A DNA stretch of 44,106 bases. Source: JAGIBJ01 sp032119595. GTDB lineage: Bacteria > Actinomycetota > Thermoleophilia > Solirubrobacterales > Solirubrobacteraceae. The notes under the pieces were generated by a model that had not been told where the DNA came from, searched no databases, and worked only from the letters and a program-made list of their open reading frames with translations. The translations under genes were made by a program, and so were the position numbers. The stretch covers positions 1-44,106 of the forward strand of contig JAUMBQ010000013.1 in the NCBI GenBank assembly GCA_032119595.1, given 5' to 3'. Positions 16,134 to 24,497 of this stretch are shown here, in pieces (positions within the stretch are counted from its first letter, which is position 1; every line of letters starts with the position of its first letter).

Positions 16134-17407
16134 GCCCGCGCACCGCTCGGGCGGCGGAGTTCGCCGCCGCCTCCGTGGGCCCGCGCCTGGCGCGGGTTTC
16201 CGCCTTCGTTGGTCCGCGCTTGGCCCGGGTTGCCGCCCTCGCGTCCGTTGCTGCAGTCGTGGCCCTCGCCGGCTGCGGCAGCGACGACCAGTCCGGCTCC
16301 GGCTCGTCGACCAGTCCGTCGTCGACCTCCCCGACCACTCCGTCGACGTCGACCACCGAGTCGACCTCCGCGTCGCAGGGCACCGCCCGGCCCGAGTACG
16401 TCGGGATGGTCGCGTCGGAAGCACTCCCGCAGTTGCTGGCTGAGCAGGAGGCGACGCTGAAGGCGCAGGCCGCGGCCGGCGTCGGCACGCTGCGCCAGAC
16501 GTTCCAGTGGAACGAGATCGAGCCCCGCAAGGGCGACTGGGCGTTTGGCATGCACGACCAGCTCGTCGCCTCGGCGGCGAAGGCCGGGATCACGATCCTG
16601 CCGATCGTCTTCAACGTGCGCCCCGGTGAGAAGGCCAAGCCGAAGAAGAACGTAACGATCACGCGGACCACCACGATGCCGCCGCGCAACATGGAGACGT
16701 TCGCGCAGTACGCCGTCGTATTGGTGAAGCGCTACGGCCGAGGCGGGTCGTTCTGGAAGGAGCACCCGGAGCTGCCGCCGCATCCGATGACGGCCTGGCA
16801 GATCTGGAACGAGCCCAACATCAAGCCGTACTGGGGCGGTCGCCCGAATCAGGTTGAGTACACGGCGATGCTGAAGGCCACGTCGACGGCGATCCGCGCG
16901 GTCGATCCCGAGGCGGAGATCGTGACCGGCGGCATCCCGGACAGCACCCAGGGCATCGCGCTCCCGGACTACCTCAAGTTGCTGTCGGAGGCGGGCGCGA
17001 AGGGCACGTTCGACACGCTTGCGGTGCACCCGTATTCCAAGTCGGTCGATGGCGTGATCTCGCGGACGCAGGATGCCCGCAACCTGCTCGATCGTTACGG
17101 CTTTACCGACGTGAACGTGTGGATCACCGAGGTGGGCTGGGCGACGAGCGGGCCCCGCAGCAAGTTCTCGGTGAGTAGTGGCCGGCAGGGTGAGCTCGTC
17201 GCTGAGCTGCTGCAGCGCACCGCCGCGGTGGCGAAGCCGCTGAAGCTGCGCGGGGTCGTGTACTACGGCTGGCGCGATCAGAAGCCCTATCCCGGCGGCA
17301 AGGACTTCTGGGGCCTCCACACCGGTCTGCTCACCGAGCCGGGCGAGCGCAAGCCGTCGCTCACGCACTTCCGCAACGCGGCCAAGGAGCTGCAGGCGGG
17401 CGGCTGA
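16130..17407 (+). CDS. Clan GH-A-like glycoside hydrolase, predicted lipoprotein
   Basis: 425 residues from GTG 16130, which overlaps the upstream TGA as GTGA (translational coupling). The N-terminal region contains a duplicated VGPRLARV (17-24 and 28-35), then ALASVAAVVALAGC, a lipobox with Cys49 as the lipidation site. A Ser/Thr-rich spacer (52-82) leads to the barrel. The acid/base is Glu228 (WQIWNEPNI) and the nucleophile Glu334 (VWITEVGWA); FWGLHTGLL marks the C-terminal end. It is the closest relative of the 14712 protein within the window, differing in anchoring (lipid versus transmembrane/signal). Substrate unknown, presumably the locus glycan. Confidence 0.86.
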   Translation: MSPRTARAAEFAAASVGPRLARVSAFVGPRLARVAALASVAAVVALAGCGSDDQSGSGSSTSPSSTSPTTPSTSTTESTSASQGTARPEYVGMVASEALPQLLAEQEATLKAQAAAGVGTLRQTFQWNEIEPRKGDWAFGMHDQLVASAAKAGITILPIVFNVRPGEKAKPKKNVTITRTTTMPPRNMETFAQYAVVLVKRYGRGGSFWKEHPELPPHPMTAWQIWNEPNIKPYWGGRPNQVEYTAMLKATSTAIRAVDPEAEIVTGGIPDSTQGIALPDYLKLLSEAGAKGTFDTLAVHPYSKSVDGVISRTQDARNLLDRYGFTDVNVWITEVGWATSGPRSKFSVSSGRQGELVAELLQRTAAVAKPLKLRGVVYYGWRDQKPYPGGKDFWGLHTGLLTEPGERKPSLTHFRNAAKELQAGG

Positions 17408-17640
17408 TGCGCGCAACTCGGCGGGCGCGGCGCGGGATTGGCTCGTGGAGCGCGGTCGCGTGCGCCCGCGTGACCGGCTTTGGCCGGCTGTGCCCAAAGT
17501 CGGGGACGCGTCGATCGAACGAGCGGCCAAACGCCCCGGTTTCCGGTCGTCGCCGTCCGATTCGTCCCGTTTCGAACGCCCATATCACCTGAATACGCCG
17601 GTTCTCTGGGCCGGATGGCGCACACAACGGCGTAAGAATG

Positions 17641-17670
17641 TTGTGACCGAATCGATCTTGCTGGCATGAT
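17641..17670 (+). promoter_or_regulatory. Promoter candidate for the RTX gene
   Basis: TTGTGA (17641-17646), an 18-bp spacer and CATGAT (17665-17670) lie just 6 nt upstream of ATG 17677, implying a leaderless transcript. Confidence 0.45.
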
Positions 17671-17676
17671 CGCGGT

Positions 17677-19074
17677 ATGCCTCGTGCCGCCTCGTGTCCC
17701 CCCGAGCAGGGACTCGCCTATCGCCTTTCGCACACCCTGCGTGGAGCGAGCCTGGCCCGAGCGACGTTCCTCATCGGCGGGGCGCTCGCCCTCGGCGCCG
17801 GCGCGGTGCCCACGGTGGCGGCCGCGGCGATCAAGGTCGGCACGCCCAGCCACGACATCCTCCGCGCCACGCCTGCGGGCGACACGCTGTACGGCGGCGG
17901 CGGATCCGACGTGCTCACGGGCAACGTCGGCGACGACATCATCTACGGCGTTCGCTCCGGCAACTTCATCGATGGTGGCGCTGGCAACAACTACATCGAG
18001 GGCGGCACCGGCGACGACGAGATCACCGCTGGCGGCGGCAAGAACACCGTCTACGGCGGCACCGGCAACGACACGATCACGCTCGGCAACGGCGACAATT
18101 ACGTCGACCCGGGTGCGGCGCAGGACGAGGTCACGCTCGGCAGTGGCAACAACGTGATCAACGCCGGTGCGGGCGGCATGAAGCTGCGCGCCGGCAACGG
18201 CAACAACATCGTCTACTACCGGTCGGGTCCGGACGACATCAAGCTCGGCTCGGGCGTGAATCTCGTGTACGTGGCGACCGTCGGGCAGCTCGCGAAGGTC
18301 GACTGTGGTGGCAATCCCAAGAGCGTCCTGTTTGTGAACAGCGCCGCCGATCCGGGCCTCGCCCTGACGGCGTCCGCGCAGCGCGAGGACAAGATCGTCG
18401 GCTGCCCGACGCTGATGCCGTTTGATGGTCCGCCGCTGCCGGTCTCGCAGAGCGCTTCCAAGACGGGGCCGTTTGCGCTCGTCGGCACGCCGGGCGTCGA
18501 TCGCCTCTATGGCGGCCACGGTGGCGGCACGATCGACGGCGTCGGTGGCAACGACATCATTTGGGCCGACCGCGAGCACGACACCGGCGGCGAGTTCGCG
18601 CGCTCCAAGACCACCCGGATTCTCTCCGGCGACGGCGACAGCCAAATCTTCGGCGGTCGCGGCTCCAACATCATCAAGGTCGGCAATGGCCGCAACTTCA
18701 TCCGCGGTGGCGCCTTCAACAACGACATCGCCGTGGGCACCGGCTCCAACGTGATTCGCCTGCGCGGCAAGGGCGTGAACGTCGTCTCGATCGGCGGCGG
18801 CACCGCGTACGTGGAGAGCTTCGCCAACGGCGACAAGCGGCCGAGCATCACGTGTAAGCCCGGAGCCAGCGCCGTGGTCGTCTATGGCGTCCGCAAGCCA
18901 CAGACCAACTGCACCTCCATCTTCAAGGCAGGCACCAAGCTCGGCCAGCAGGCCCAGGTCCAGGGCATCGATCACATTCCAGACGCCGACCCGGTCGTCC
19001 CTACCCCGCTCGCCCCAGGTCAAGACGGCAAGGGCGTGCCAAGGCCGCCGATCGTGGTGCCAGCGGCGGGGTAA
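17677..19074 (+). CDS. Secreted RTX (hemolysin-type Ca-binding repeat) protein
   Basis: 465 residues with an N-terminal hydrophobic signal (RATFLIGGALALGAGAVPTVAAAA, residues ~28-51). Two blocks of glycine/aspartate nonapeptide repeats follow: residues ~63-190 (LYGGGGSDVLTG, IDGGAGNNYIEGG, VYGGTGNDTITLG) and ~268-375 (LYGGHGGGTIDGVGGNDII, IFGGRGSNIIKVG). They are separated by a Cys-containing linker. Such repeats form calcium-binding parallel beta-rolls in secreted proteins. No catalytic domain is recognised, so a structural or matrix role is plausible (inference). Unlike classical RTX proteins it carries a Sec-type signal and no type I secretion genes are nearby. The C-terminus is Pro-rich. 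Confidence 0.8.
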   Translation: MPRAASCPPEQGLAYRLSHTLRGASLARATFLIGGALALGAGAVPTVAAAAIKVGTPSHDILRATPAGDTLYGGGGSDVLTGNVGDDIIYGVRSGNFIDGGAGNNYIEGGTGDDEITAGGGKNTVYGGTGNDTITLGNGDNYVDPGAAQDEVTLGSGNNVINAGAGGMKLRAGNGNNIVYYRSGPDDIKLGSGVNLVYVATVGQLAKVDCGGNPKSVLFVNSAADPGLALTASAQREDKIVGCPTLMPFDGPPLPVSQSASKTGPFALVGTPGVDRLYGGHGGGTIDGVGGNDIIWADREHDTGGEFARSKTTRILSGDGDSQIFGGRGSNIIKVGNGRNFIRGGAFNNDIAVGTGSNVIRLRGKGVNVVSIGGGTAYVESFANGDKRPSITCKPGASAVVVYGVRKPQTNCTSIFKAGTKLGQQAQVQGIDHIPDADPVVPTPLAPGQDGKGVPRPPIVVPAAG

Positions 19075-19086
19075 GGGGCCGCTGGG

Positions 19087-19680
19087 CTACTCGCCAGCGC
19101 CCGGGTCGATGCTGGAGCCGCGGCGCAGGAATACTGCGCCGATGGCGCCGAGGGCGCTGAGCCCGAGGAGGCCCCACACCAGCGCGCCGCCGACGGTCGG
19201 ACCGGCCTGGGCTGCGTTGGTGGCGGCTCGTAGCGGGCTGCCGTCGGGGTTTGCTGGGCTGTCGACGCGCTCGGCGAGGACGGCTCCTTCGTCGCCACTG
19301 CTACTACCGCCCGAGCCTGTTCCGGAGCCGGCCGAGGTGGACGCAGGCTGGTCGCCGTCGTCAGCGAGCCGCTTGACTGCAGAACCATCGGGTCCTGCTT
19401 CGTCGAGCGACTTGGCGGTCTTCGGAGGCAGGGCCGAACTCGAACTCGAGCCGGAGCCCGAAGATTGGCTGCCGGAGGCCGGGGATCCCGACGTCGGGCG
19501 CTGGCGGCCGCCGTCAGCGCGGGGGACGGCTTCGCAGTACTGCTCCAAGGCGCTGGCACCAGGGGCGCCCTGGCAGCCTTGGGCGTTGGCCGGCGTGGGC
19601 GCCGCGGCGAAACCGAATCCGCAGGTGACGGCGACGAGGGCCAGGGCCCGGGGGGTGCGGGCGGTCGACGAGTGCTGCAT
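19087..19680 (-). CDS. Small secreted, C-terminally membrane-anchored Ser/Gly-rich protein
   Basis: Unrecognised protein, 197 residues from ATG 19680. An upstream ATG at 19701 and one at 19710 are alternatives. It has a signal peptide (TPRALALVAVTCGFGFAAAP, then TPANA), a short Cys-pair segment (GCQGAPGASALEQYC), a long low-complexity Ser/Gly/Pro stretch, and a C-terminal helix VGGALVWGLLGLSALGAIGA followed by VFLRRG. That layout matches wall-spanning anchored proteins but there is no LPXTG motif. It is convergent with the RTX gene with only 12 bp between stops. Confidence 0.6.
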   Translation of the reverse strand: MQHSSTARTPRALALVAVTCGFGFAAAPTPANAQGCQGAPGASALEQYCEAVPRADGGRQRPTSGSPASGSQSSGSGSSSSSALPPKTAKSLDEAGPDGSAVKRLADDGDQPASTSAGSGTGSGGSSSGDEGAVLAERVDSPANPDGSPLRAATNAAQAGPTVGGALVWGLLGLSALGAIGAVFLRRGSSIDPGAGE

Positions 19681-19731
19681 GAGTGCTCTTACGCACGACA
19701 TGCCGGACACCTGACACGCCGGCGGAACTCA

Positions 19732-19772
19732 CCGCCTTCGGGGTTCGCGCGGTTGCGCGAACCCGAAGGCGG
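19732..19772. terminator. Long hairpin downstream of the 19780 gene
   Basis: CCGCCTTCG-GGGTTCGCGC (19732-19750) pairs with GCGCGAACCCGAAGGCGG (19755-19772) around a 4-nt loop, with one bulged G. It lies 8 bp past the stop of the minus-strand 19780-20283 gene, the right place for a terminator; no T-run is present. Confidence 0.65.
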
Positions 19773-19779
19773 ACCAGGG

Positions 19780-20283
19780 TTACCTGGGGAGGGTGATCTT
19801 AAACGTGGACGTCACGGTGGTTCCCGCGGCGTTCACGTAGGTCAGCGTGACGCGAACCAAGAAGGACTTCTTCTTGCCCAGCGCCGGCGCGATCTTCTTG
19901 CCGGTGGCGTTGCCCTTGAGCTTGAACGTCGCCGTGGTGCCACCGACGGGGACCGTCGTCGTGTTCTTGGAAACGGCCTTGTACTTCTTGCCAGGCTGGC
20001 GGTACAGGAGCGTCACGGTGTACGTGCCAGAACCGGCGACGGGGAGCGCGACGGTGGCGGTCTTCTTCCCGTTCACGAGCGTCGTGAACTTGATCGTCGA
20101 AAACGCCTTGGTGATCGCCGCGGTCAAGTCGGCCTGGAACGTGAGGTTCGGCGTCGTCGGCGGGGTCGACGGGGTGTAGGGCGAGGACGGCGCGATTGGC
20201 GACACCTGCCCCTGCGACGAGGACACGACGACGACGGGGGTGACCGCGATTGCCAGCAGTGCGAGCAGTCGGCTACGAGACAT
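19780..20283 (-). CDS. Small secreted beta-rich protein of unknown function
   Basis: 167 residues from the ATG complementary to 20281-20283, preceded by GAGAGG 5 nt upstream, which decides against the longer frame from 20322. The signal peptide is MSRSRLLALLAIAVTPVVVV, followed by a Ser/Pro/Thr linker (~20-45). One Ig-like or fibronectin-like beta domain follows, with alternating Thr/Val strands (GTYTVTLLYRQPGKKYKAV, ATFKLKGNATGKKI). Strongly basic, with no catalytic motif. It lies between glycosidase genes on the same strand with its own promoter candidate and terminator. Confidence 0.65.
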   Translation of the reverse strand: MSRSRLLALLAIAVTPVVVVSSSQGQVSPIAPSSPYTPSTPPTTPNLTFQADLTAAITKAFSTIKFTTLVNGKKTATVALPVAGSGTYTVTLLYRQPGKKYKAVSKNTTTVPVGGTTATFKLKGNATGKKIAPALGKKKSFLVRVTLTYVNAAGTTVTSTFKITLPR

Positions 20284-20358
20284 AGGGGCCTCTCGGGAAG
20301 GGGGCAACGGGGGGACGAGCACTCGGGCGTAGGTCCCAAGGCACGTGGATTGGAGCCC

Positions 20359-20387
20359 AGCCTATAGAGGTGCCACGCCGACACCAA
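20359..20387 (-). promoter_or_regulatory. Promoter candidate for the 20283 gene
   Basis: On the minus strand TTGGTG (complement 20382-20387) is followed after 17 bp by TAGGCT, or after 15 bp by TATAGG. The -35 box is half of a CACCAA-CTTT-TTGGTG inverted repeat (20382-20397). Confidence 0.45.
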
Positions 20388-20410
20388 CTTTTTGGTGAGT
20401 CTTCTGTGGT

Positions 20411-21904
20411 CTAGCCACTATTCGTGTTCCAGGTGAGCGACGAAGCGCTTCCTTGGACCGCGCGAAGGGAGGCCGCTCGCGGTGCGACCTGTTCTCTCGC
20501 AAAGACGCCGTCAGCTCCGGCCGTCAGGCGTGCGAACGTGACCCAGCGCGCGCCGCTGCGCCTCTGGATGACGACCGGGCCGGGTGCCGGAGCTTTGCCC
20601 CAGAGCAACGCGCGTGCCTTCTTCCGGTAGGCCGTGAATGGAAACCGGAATGCGGTCCACGAAGGCTTCTTCACGTCGCTCGACGGAGATACGCCGCGGA
20701 AGAAGATGCCCGATTGGTAGGTCGCTTCGAAGCTCGGCAGGGACGAGTCGTCGCGCGAGTTCCAATAGAGCACGGTCTGTGCTCCCTGGCGCCACAGAAG
20801 AGAAAACGCTCCCTGGATGTATTCGGCCTGCTTCTCGGGCGACAGCCCGCGCGGATCCGGGGCACTGTCCCACGCAAGTTCGGTGATCCACAGGGGCTTC
20901 TTGCGGGCCGGCTGGATCGTGCGTGTGTTCACGCCGAGCTGGACGAGGTCGCTGATTCGGCCGAGATCTGGAACGGTGACATCGTCCGGGTTTAGCGCGC
21001 CCCGTCGTGGGCCCGAGATCGAATACGGGTTGTGAGAGAACCCGTCGAACCGCACTTGCGGGCAGTTCTTGCTGGGAGTGAGCGTGCCGTTGGCCGCCGA
21101 GATGCAAAGAACTTCGCGCCAGAACGCTGCGGGCGGGGTGCGCGCGCCGCCCGCGGGGTAGTCGCCGAACGGCGCCGTCGCGCCGGCGAGCACCGTCGCC
21201 TTCGGGTTGGCCGACTTTACGCCGTCGTAGATGGCGTTCAGCAGTGAACGGAATATTCCGGCACTGGTGTTGACCGGCCCGTTCGGACCGGGGACGTATT
21301 GCGGCGTGACCTCGACGTAGAGGTTGGGCTCGTTCCAGCCTTGGTAGTTGGTTACGGCCGGAAGCGGGCGGTCCGGGGCGAGAGGGTCGGGGAAGGCACC
21401 GGAGTATCTCGTGGCGAGCGCTGAGGCAAAGAGTCGAAGGGCGGGCGCGGAGGGACGCCATGATCCGGCGGGAGTGAGGCGGGTGATGGCTGGCCGGGCA
21501 GGCCCCTCCGCCCAGGCTGGCGCGCGGTTGATCCACACGAGCGGACTCAGACCGGCCGCAGCGATCGCTCGAATCTTCCGATCGACTGATGTCCAGCGAT
21601 ATGCGGGCGACGCGGGGTCTGCCGCCTGCCCGTCGCTTCCCGGACGGTCCGGAGCGATGTCGCTCCAAGCGAGCTGCATCCGCCAGACCGTGGCGCCGGC
21701 AGTCTTAGCGTTGGCGAGTCCGACCGCTAGCTCTTCATCGGTTGCGCCTGCGCCCGCTCCGTTGGGGCGCTGGAGCAGGTCTTCACCGTTGAAGCCGAGG
21801 TCAAACGCCTGTGCAGCACCAGGTTGCGCGCAGGCAAGGGCGAGCGCGGAGAGGGCAGCCAGAGCCGCCGTGCGGCCCAAGGCGTGGCGGCGGGGGACCT
21901 GCAC
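20411..21904 (-). CDS. Secreted clan GH-A-like glycoside hydrolase
   Basis: 497 residues from GTG 21904. The signal peptide spans 1-33 (RTAALAALSALALACAQPG, AAQA) and the mature part opens FDLGFNGEDLL. Acid/base Glu192 (YQGWNEPNL) and nucleophile Glu342 (LWITELAWD) are present, as are FSHNPYSI (strand-6 His) and LYWNSRDD (strand-8 Trp). A short C-terminal beta segment (VVIQRRSGARWVTFARL) follows the barrel. It is closely related block by block to the 22967 protein (AWAEGPARPA versus NWAEGPNRPA; FNGEDL versus FNGDDL), so these two form a subfamily apart from the four plus-strand paralogues. The start lies 9 nt from a -10 box, so it is probably leaderless. Confidence 0.86.
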   Translation of the reverse strand: MQVPRRHALGRTAALAALSALALACAQPGAAQAFDLGFNGEDLLQRPNGAGAGATDEELAVGLANAKTAGATVWRMQLAWSDIAPDRPGSDGQAADPASPAYRWTSVDRKIRAIAAAGLSPLVWINRAPAWAEGPARPAITRLTPAGSWRPSAPALRLFASALATRYSGAFPDPLAPDRPLPAVTNYQGWNEPNLYVEVTPQYVPGPNGPVNTSAGIFRSLLNAIYDGVKSANPKATVLAGATAPFGDYPAGGARTPPAAFWREVLCISAANGTLTPSKNCPQVRFDGFSHNPYSISGPRRGALNPDDVTVPDLGRISDLVQLGVNTRTIQPARKKPLWITELAWDSAPDPRGLSPEKQAEYIQGAFSLLWRQGAQTVLYWNSRDDSSLPSFEATYQSGIFFRGVSPSSDVKKPSWTAFRFPFTAYRKKARALLWGKAPAPGPVVIQRRSGARWVTFARLTAGADGVFAREQVAPRAASLRAVQGSASSLTWNTNSG

Positions 21905-21913
21905 GACCAGCGC

Positions 21914-21943
21914 AATGTATCGCCCCGATGATCAAGGCACCAA
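21914..21943 (-). promoter_or_regulatory. Leaderless promoter candidate for the 21904 glycosidase
   Basis: Minus strand: TTGGTG (complement 21938-21943), 18-bp spacer, TACATT (complement 21914-21919), then 9 nt to GTG 21904. No Shine-Dalgarno fits in that space. Confidence 0.55.
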
Positions 21944-22015
21944 ACGGGAGTGCTGCGGTAAGCCAGTATTCGGCCTGTTGCGCCCGTCATTGGGCCTATG
22001 GGACATTCGACCAGT

Positions 22016-22966
22016 TCAGCGGAAGGCGAACCGCAGAGGACAGGAGGTCGAGTCGGCTGCTAGCTGCCCCGGCTGTTTCGGATACGTGGCCCAGAGCTCG
22101 TACCCACCCTTGCCCGGTGGTTTGAGCGTGGTCGAGAACCGTCCGCTGCCCGAGGTCGTGAGCGTGCCCGCGGTACGGAGCGGTCCTCCGGGCTTGGCCC
22201 AGTGGAGCAGCACCCGCTTCTTTGCCGTCGCGGGCAGCAGGCGGCCCCGCACCGCGATCCGACGCGACGAAGACGCCGACGTGGCGCGCCCGCCGTCCGT
22301 GCCGTACGTGCCCTTCGGCGTGGTCTCGAGGATGAGATGCGCGCCAATTTTGGACCGGCCGCTGGCCGCGATCGGGATCGCGCGCGTGGCGCTCGGCGGG
22401 CCAGCGTCCGCGACCGAGGTGGCCGCGCCGAACAGGGGGCTGGACGCGTCATAGTTTCCGATGAGACGCGGTTGGAAGGCGTATTTCAGCGCGAGGTCGG
22501 TGTCGCTCCACGGAGCTCGTCGTCCCATCGAATAGCGGATCGCGAGGGTGGTGTCTGCCTCTGCGGGTAGCGCAACATCGATGGTCGCGGTGCCGGTGGT
22601 GTACCCGTGGTACCGATCGGCGCGAGCGGAACACAGCGAACCGAATGCGGGGTCTTGCGCCAGCGTCCCCACCGTGCCGGGGCCGTACAGCGTGAATTGT
22701 TTGGGCCCGTCGACGGAGCGGCCTTCGTCGCGGGCGCCGGACGTCGCGAAATCCGGTGGTGTGAGCACCACGCTGAACCGCTCATCGCTCGGCCCGGCGT
22801 GCAGGTCGAGGTAGTAGATGATGTCCTTCACGGTCGAGTCCGCGCGCAGCGGCGCCGTCTCAGGCAGGGTCTTGACCGTGGTCCCGCTGATGGTGAGCGC
22901 TGTCGCCGGAGCCGGAGCGACGCAGAGCGTTACCGCGGCGAGCGGCAAGAGGCGGCGTAGCGACAC
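22016..22966 (-). CDS. Secreted protein of unknown function, translationally adjacent to a glycosidase
   Basis: 316 residues from GTG 22966, which directly abuts the TAG stop of the 22967 glycosidase, so the pair is co-transcribed. The signal peptide MSLRRLLPLAAVTLCVAPAPATA is clear. The body is beta-rich (KDIIYYLDLHAGPSDERF, RYSMGRRAPWSD) and ends with a domain like those that describe rigid-body Ig folds (RRIAVRGRLLPATAKKRV, GRFSTTLKPPGKGGYELWA). It has no recognised catalytic motif. The context suggests an accessory or glycan-binding partner of the glycosidase (inference). Confidence 0.65.
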   Translation of the reverse strand: MSLRRLLPLAAVTLCVAPAPATALTISGTTVKTLPETAPLRADSTVKDIIYYLDLHAGPSDERFSVVLTPPDFATSGARDEGRSVDGPKQFTLYGPGTVGTLAQDPAFGSLCSARADRYHGYTTGTATIDVALPAEADTTLAIRYSMGRRAPWSDTDLALKYAFQPRLIGNYDASSPLFGAATSVADAGPPSATRAIPIAASGRSKIGAHLILETTPKGTYGTDGGRATSASSSRRIAVRGRLLPATAKKRVLLHWAKPGGPLRTAGTLTTSGSGRFSTTLKPPGKGGYELWATYPKQPGQLAADSTSCPLRFAFR

Positions 22967-24445
22967 CTAGAACGTCTTCCAGGGCAGCGAGATTTCCTCG
23001 CCGAGGACCGCGCGGAGGGTCGTCCCCGGACCGACTCGCAGCCGGCCCGTCATGACGCCGCCGCCCCGAGGTGAAAGGGTGCTGACGGTCGTCCAAGTAC
23101 CGTTGGCTGCACGCGCCTGAACCGCAACGGCCCCGGCACTCGGCGGGCGTGCCCAGAGCGCTGCCACGCCGCCGCTTCGGTACGCCGTGAAGGGGAAATG
23201 GAAGGCGGTCCAGGCGGGCTTGCGCGTGTCCTGCGTGGGATCGGAACCGCGAAGGAAGATCCCCGACTGCAGGTGGGCGTTCCAGTCGCCGCCCTCATCG
23301 TCGTCGCGCGAGTTCCACCAGAGGATGTGGGTGACCTTCGCCTTCCAGAGCGCGTAGAACGCGCCTTCCATGTAGATCGCGTGGTCGGCAAGGCTGAGCC
23401 CGCTCGGGTCGGGGTAACTGTCCCACGACATCTCCGTCATCCACACGTTCTTGGCGGCTGCGGTCGAGATCAGCCGGGCGCGGGCCGCGGCGTTGAAGAG
23501 CTTCGTCAGCTTGTGCATGTCGGGCACGACGACGTCGTCCCGGTTCCGCGCCGTGCGCGTGGGCGGCCCGATCGGATAGGTGTGATGCGCCCAGCCGTCC
23601 ATCAAGAGCTTCGGACACGACTTCGCAATGCGGATCTGCGTCCCTCGCTCGGTGGCACAGAGGAGCTCCCGGTCGAAGCGAGCTGGAGGCAGTCGCGTGT
23701 CGCCGGGGTAAAGGCCGCCGAACGGCCCCGTTCCGGCACCGAGCACCTTGGCCGTCGGCTGGACCTTCTTGATGCCTCGATAGAAGGCGTTGAGCAGCTT
23801 GCGGTACGTCCCCACACTCTCGATCGCCCAGCGACCGTTCACGCGAACCCACTGCGGAGTGATCTCGGTGAACAGGTTTGGTTCGTTCCAGGCCTGGAAC
23901 GTCGCGACTCGCGGAAGTGTCTGGCCGGGGCGTGCCGGGTCGGGGTAGCGTCCGCTGTAGCGCGTGGAGAGGGCCTGCGCAAATTGGCCCAGGGCCGTCG
24001 CCGAAGGGCGCCAGGTGCCGGCTGGCGTCAGTTTGTCGACGGCCGGCCGGTTGGGGCCTTCGGCCCAGTTTGGCGCCCGCGCGACCCACGGAAGCGGTTC
24101 CATGCCGGTCGCGGTGATGTGCCGGACGAGTCGGTCGACGTAGCCCCAGTCATAACCCGACCAACTGGGGTCCACGCCTTGGGCGGCCGTCGGCGCGGTG
24201 GCGCCGGGCGCGACCTGGCGCCACACCAGCATGAACCGCCACGTCTCGGCGCCCGCACCGCGGGCGTTGGCCAGACCGGCAGCCAGCGCAGGTTCGTTCA
24301 CGGTGCCGCCGGAATAGCCGGCGTACTTGGCGAGGTCGTCGCCGTTGAACCCAAGCGAGAGCGCCTGGGCAGGCGGAGCCGTGAAGGCCAGAGCCCCAAG
24401 GCACACGAGGAGGAAGGCCTGGGCGGAACGAGCCGCGCGGTTCAT
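22967..24445 (-). CDS. Secreted clan GH-A-like glycoside hydrolase
   Basis: 492 residues from ATG 24445 (MNRAARSAQAFLLVCLGALA). A GTG three codons upstream (24454) sits closer to a GGGAG and is an alternative. The signal peptide ends near PPAQALS, and the mature part opens LGFNGDDLAKYAGY. Catalytic Glu188 (FQAWNEPNL) and Glu338 (VWMTEMSWD) are intact, with AHHTYPIG and ILWWNSRDDDEGG as barrel markers. It ends with a short beta module (VAVQARAANGTWTTVSTL) shared with the 20411 protein. It forms an operon with the unknown secreted protein 22016. The hairpin at 24469-24485 separates it from the upstream gene. Confidence 0.86.
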   Translation of the reverse strand: MNRAARSAQAFLLVCLGALAFTAPPAQALSLGFNGDDLAKYAGYSGGTVNEPALAAGLANARGAGAETWRFMLVWRQVAPGATAPTAAQGVDPSWSGYDWGYVDRLVRHITATGMEPLPWVARAPNWAEGPNRPAVDKLTPAGTWRPSATALGQFAQALSTRYSGRYPDPARPGQTLPRVATFQAWNEPNLFTEITPQWVRVNGRWAIESVGTYRKLLNAFYRGIKKVQPTAKVLGAGTGPFGGLYPGDTRLPPARFDRELLCATERGTQIRIAKSCPKLLMDGWAHHTYPIGPPTRTARNRDDVVVPDMHKLTKLFNAAARARLISTAAAKNVWMTEMSWDSYPDPSGLSLADHAIYMEGAFYALWKAKVTHILWWNSRDDDEGGDWNAHLQSGIFLRGSDPTQDTRKPAWTAFHFPFTAYRSGGVAALWARPPSAGAVAVQARAANGTWTTVSTLSPRGGGVMTGRLRVGPGTTLRAVLGEEISLPWKTF

Positions 24446-24468
24446 CAGAGTCACGGAACTCCCTACGG

Positions 24469-24485
24469 CCGACGGCGGCCGTCGG
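24469..24485. terminator. Compact hairpin after the 24498 gene
   Basis: Perfect 7-bp arms CCGACGG and CCGTCGG around a 3-nt loop, 12 bp past the stop of the minus-strand 24498-24902 gene. No T-run; terminator or attenuator role inferred from position. Confidence 0.45.
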
Positions 24486-24497
24486 TGACACGACGCG

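Noticed and set aside
17287..19023. Minus-strand 578-residue open frame opposite the RTX gene
   Set aside because: Shadow frame produced by the Gly/Asp repeat codons; the plus-strand frame has the RTX motifs and a signal peptide.
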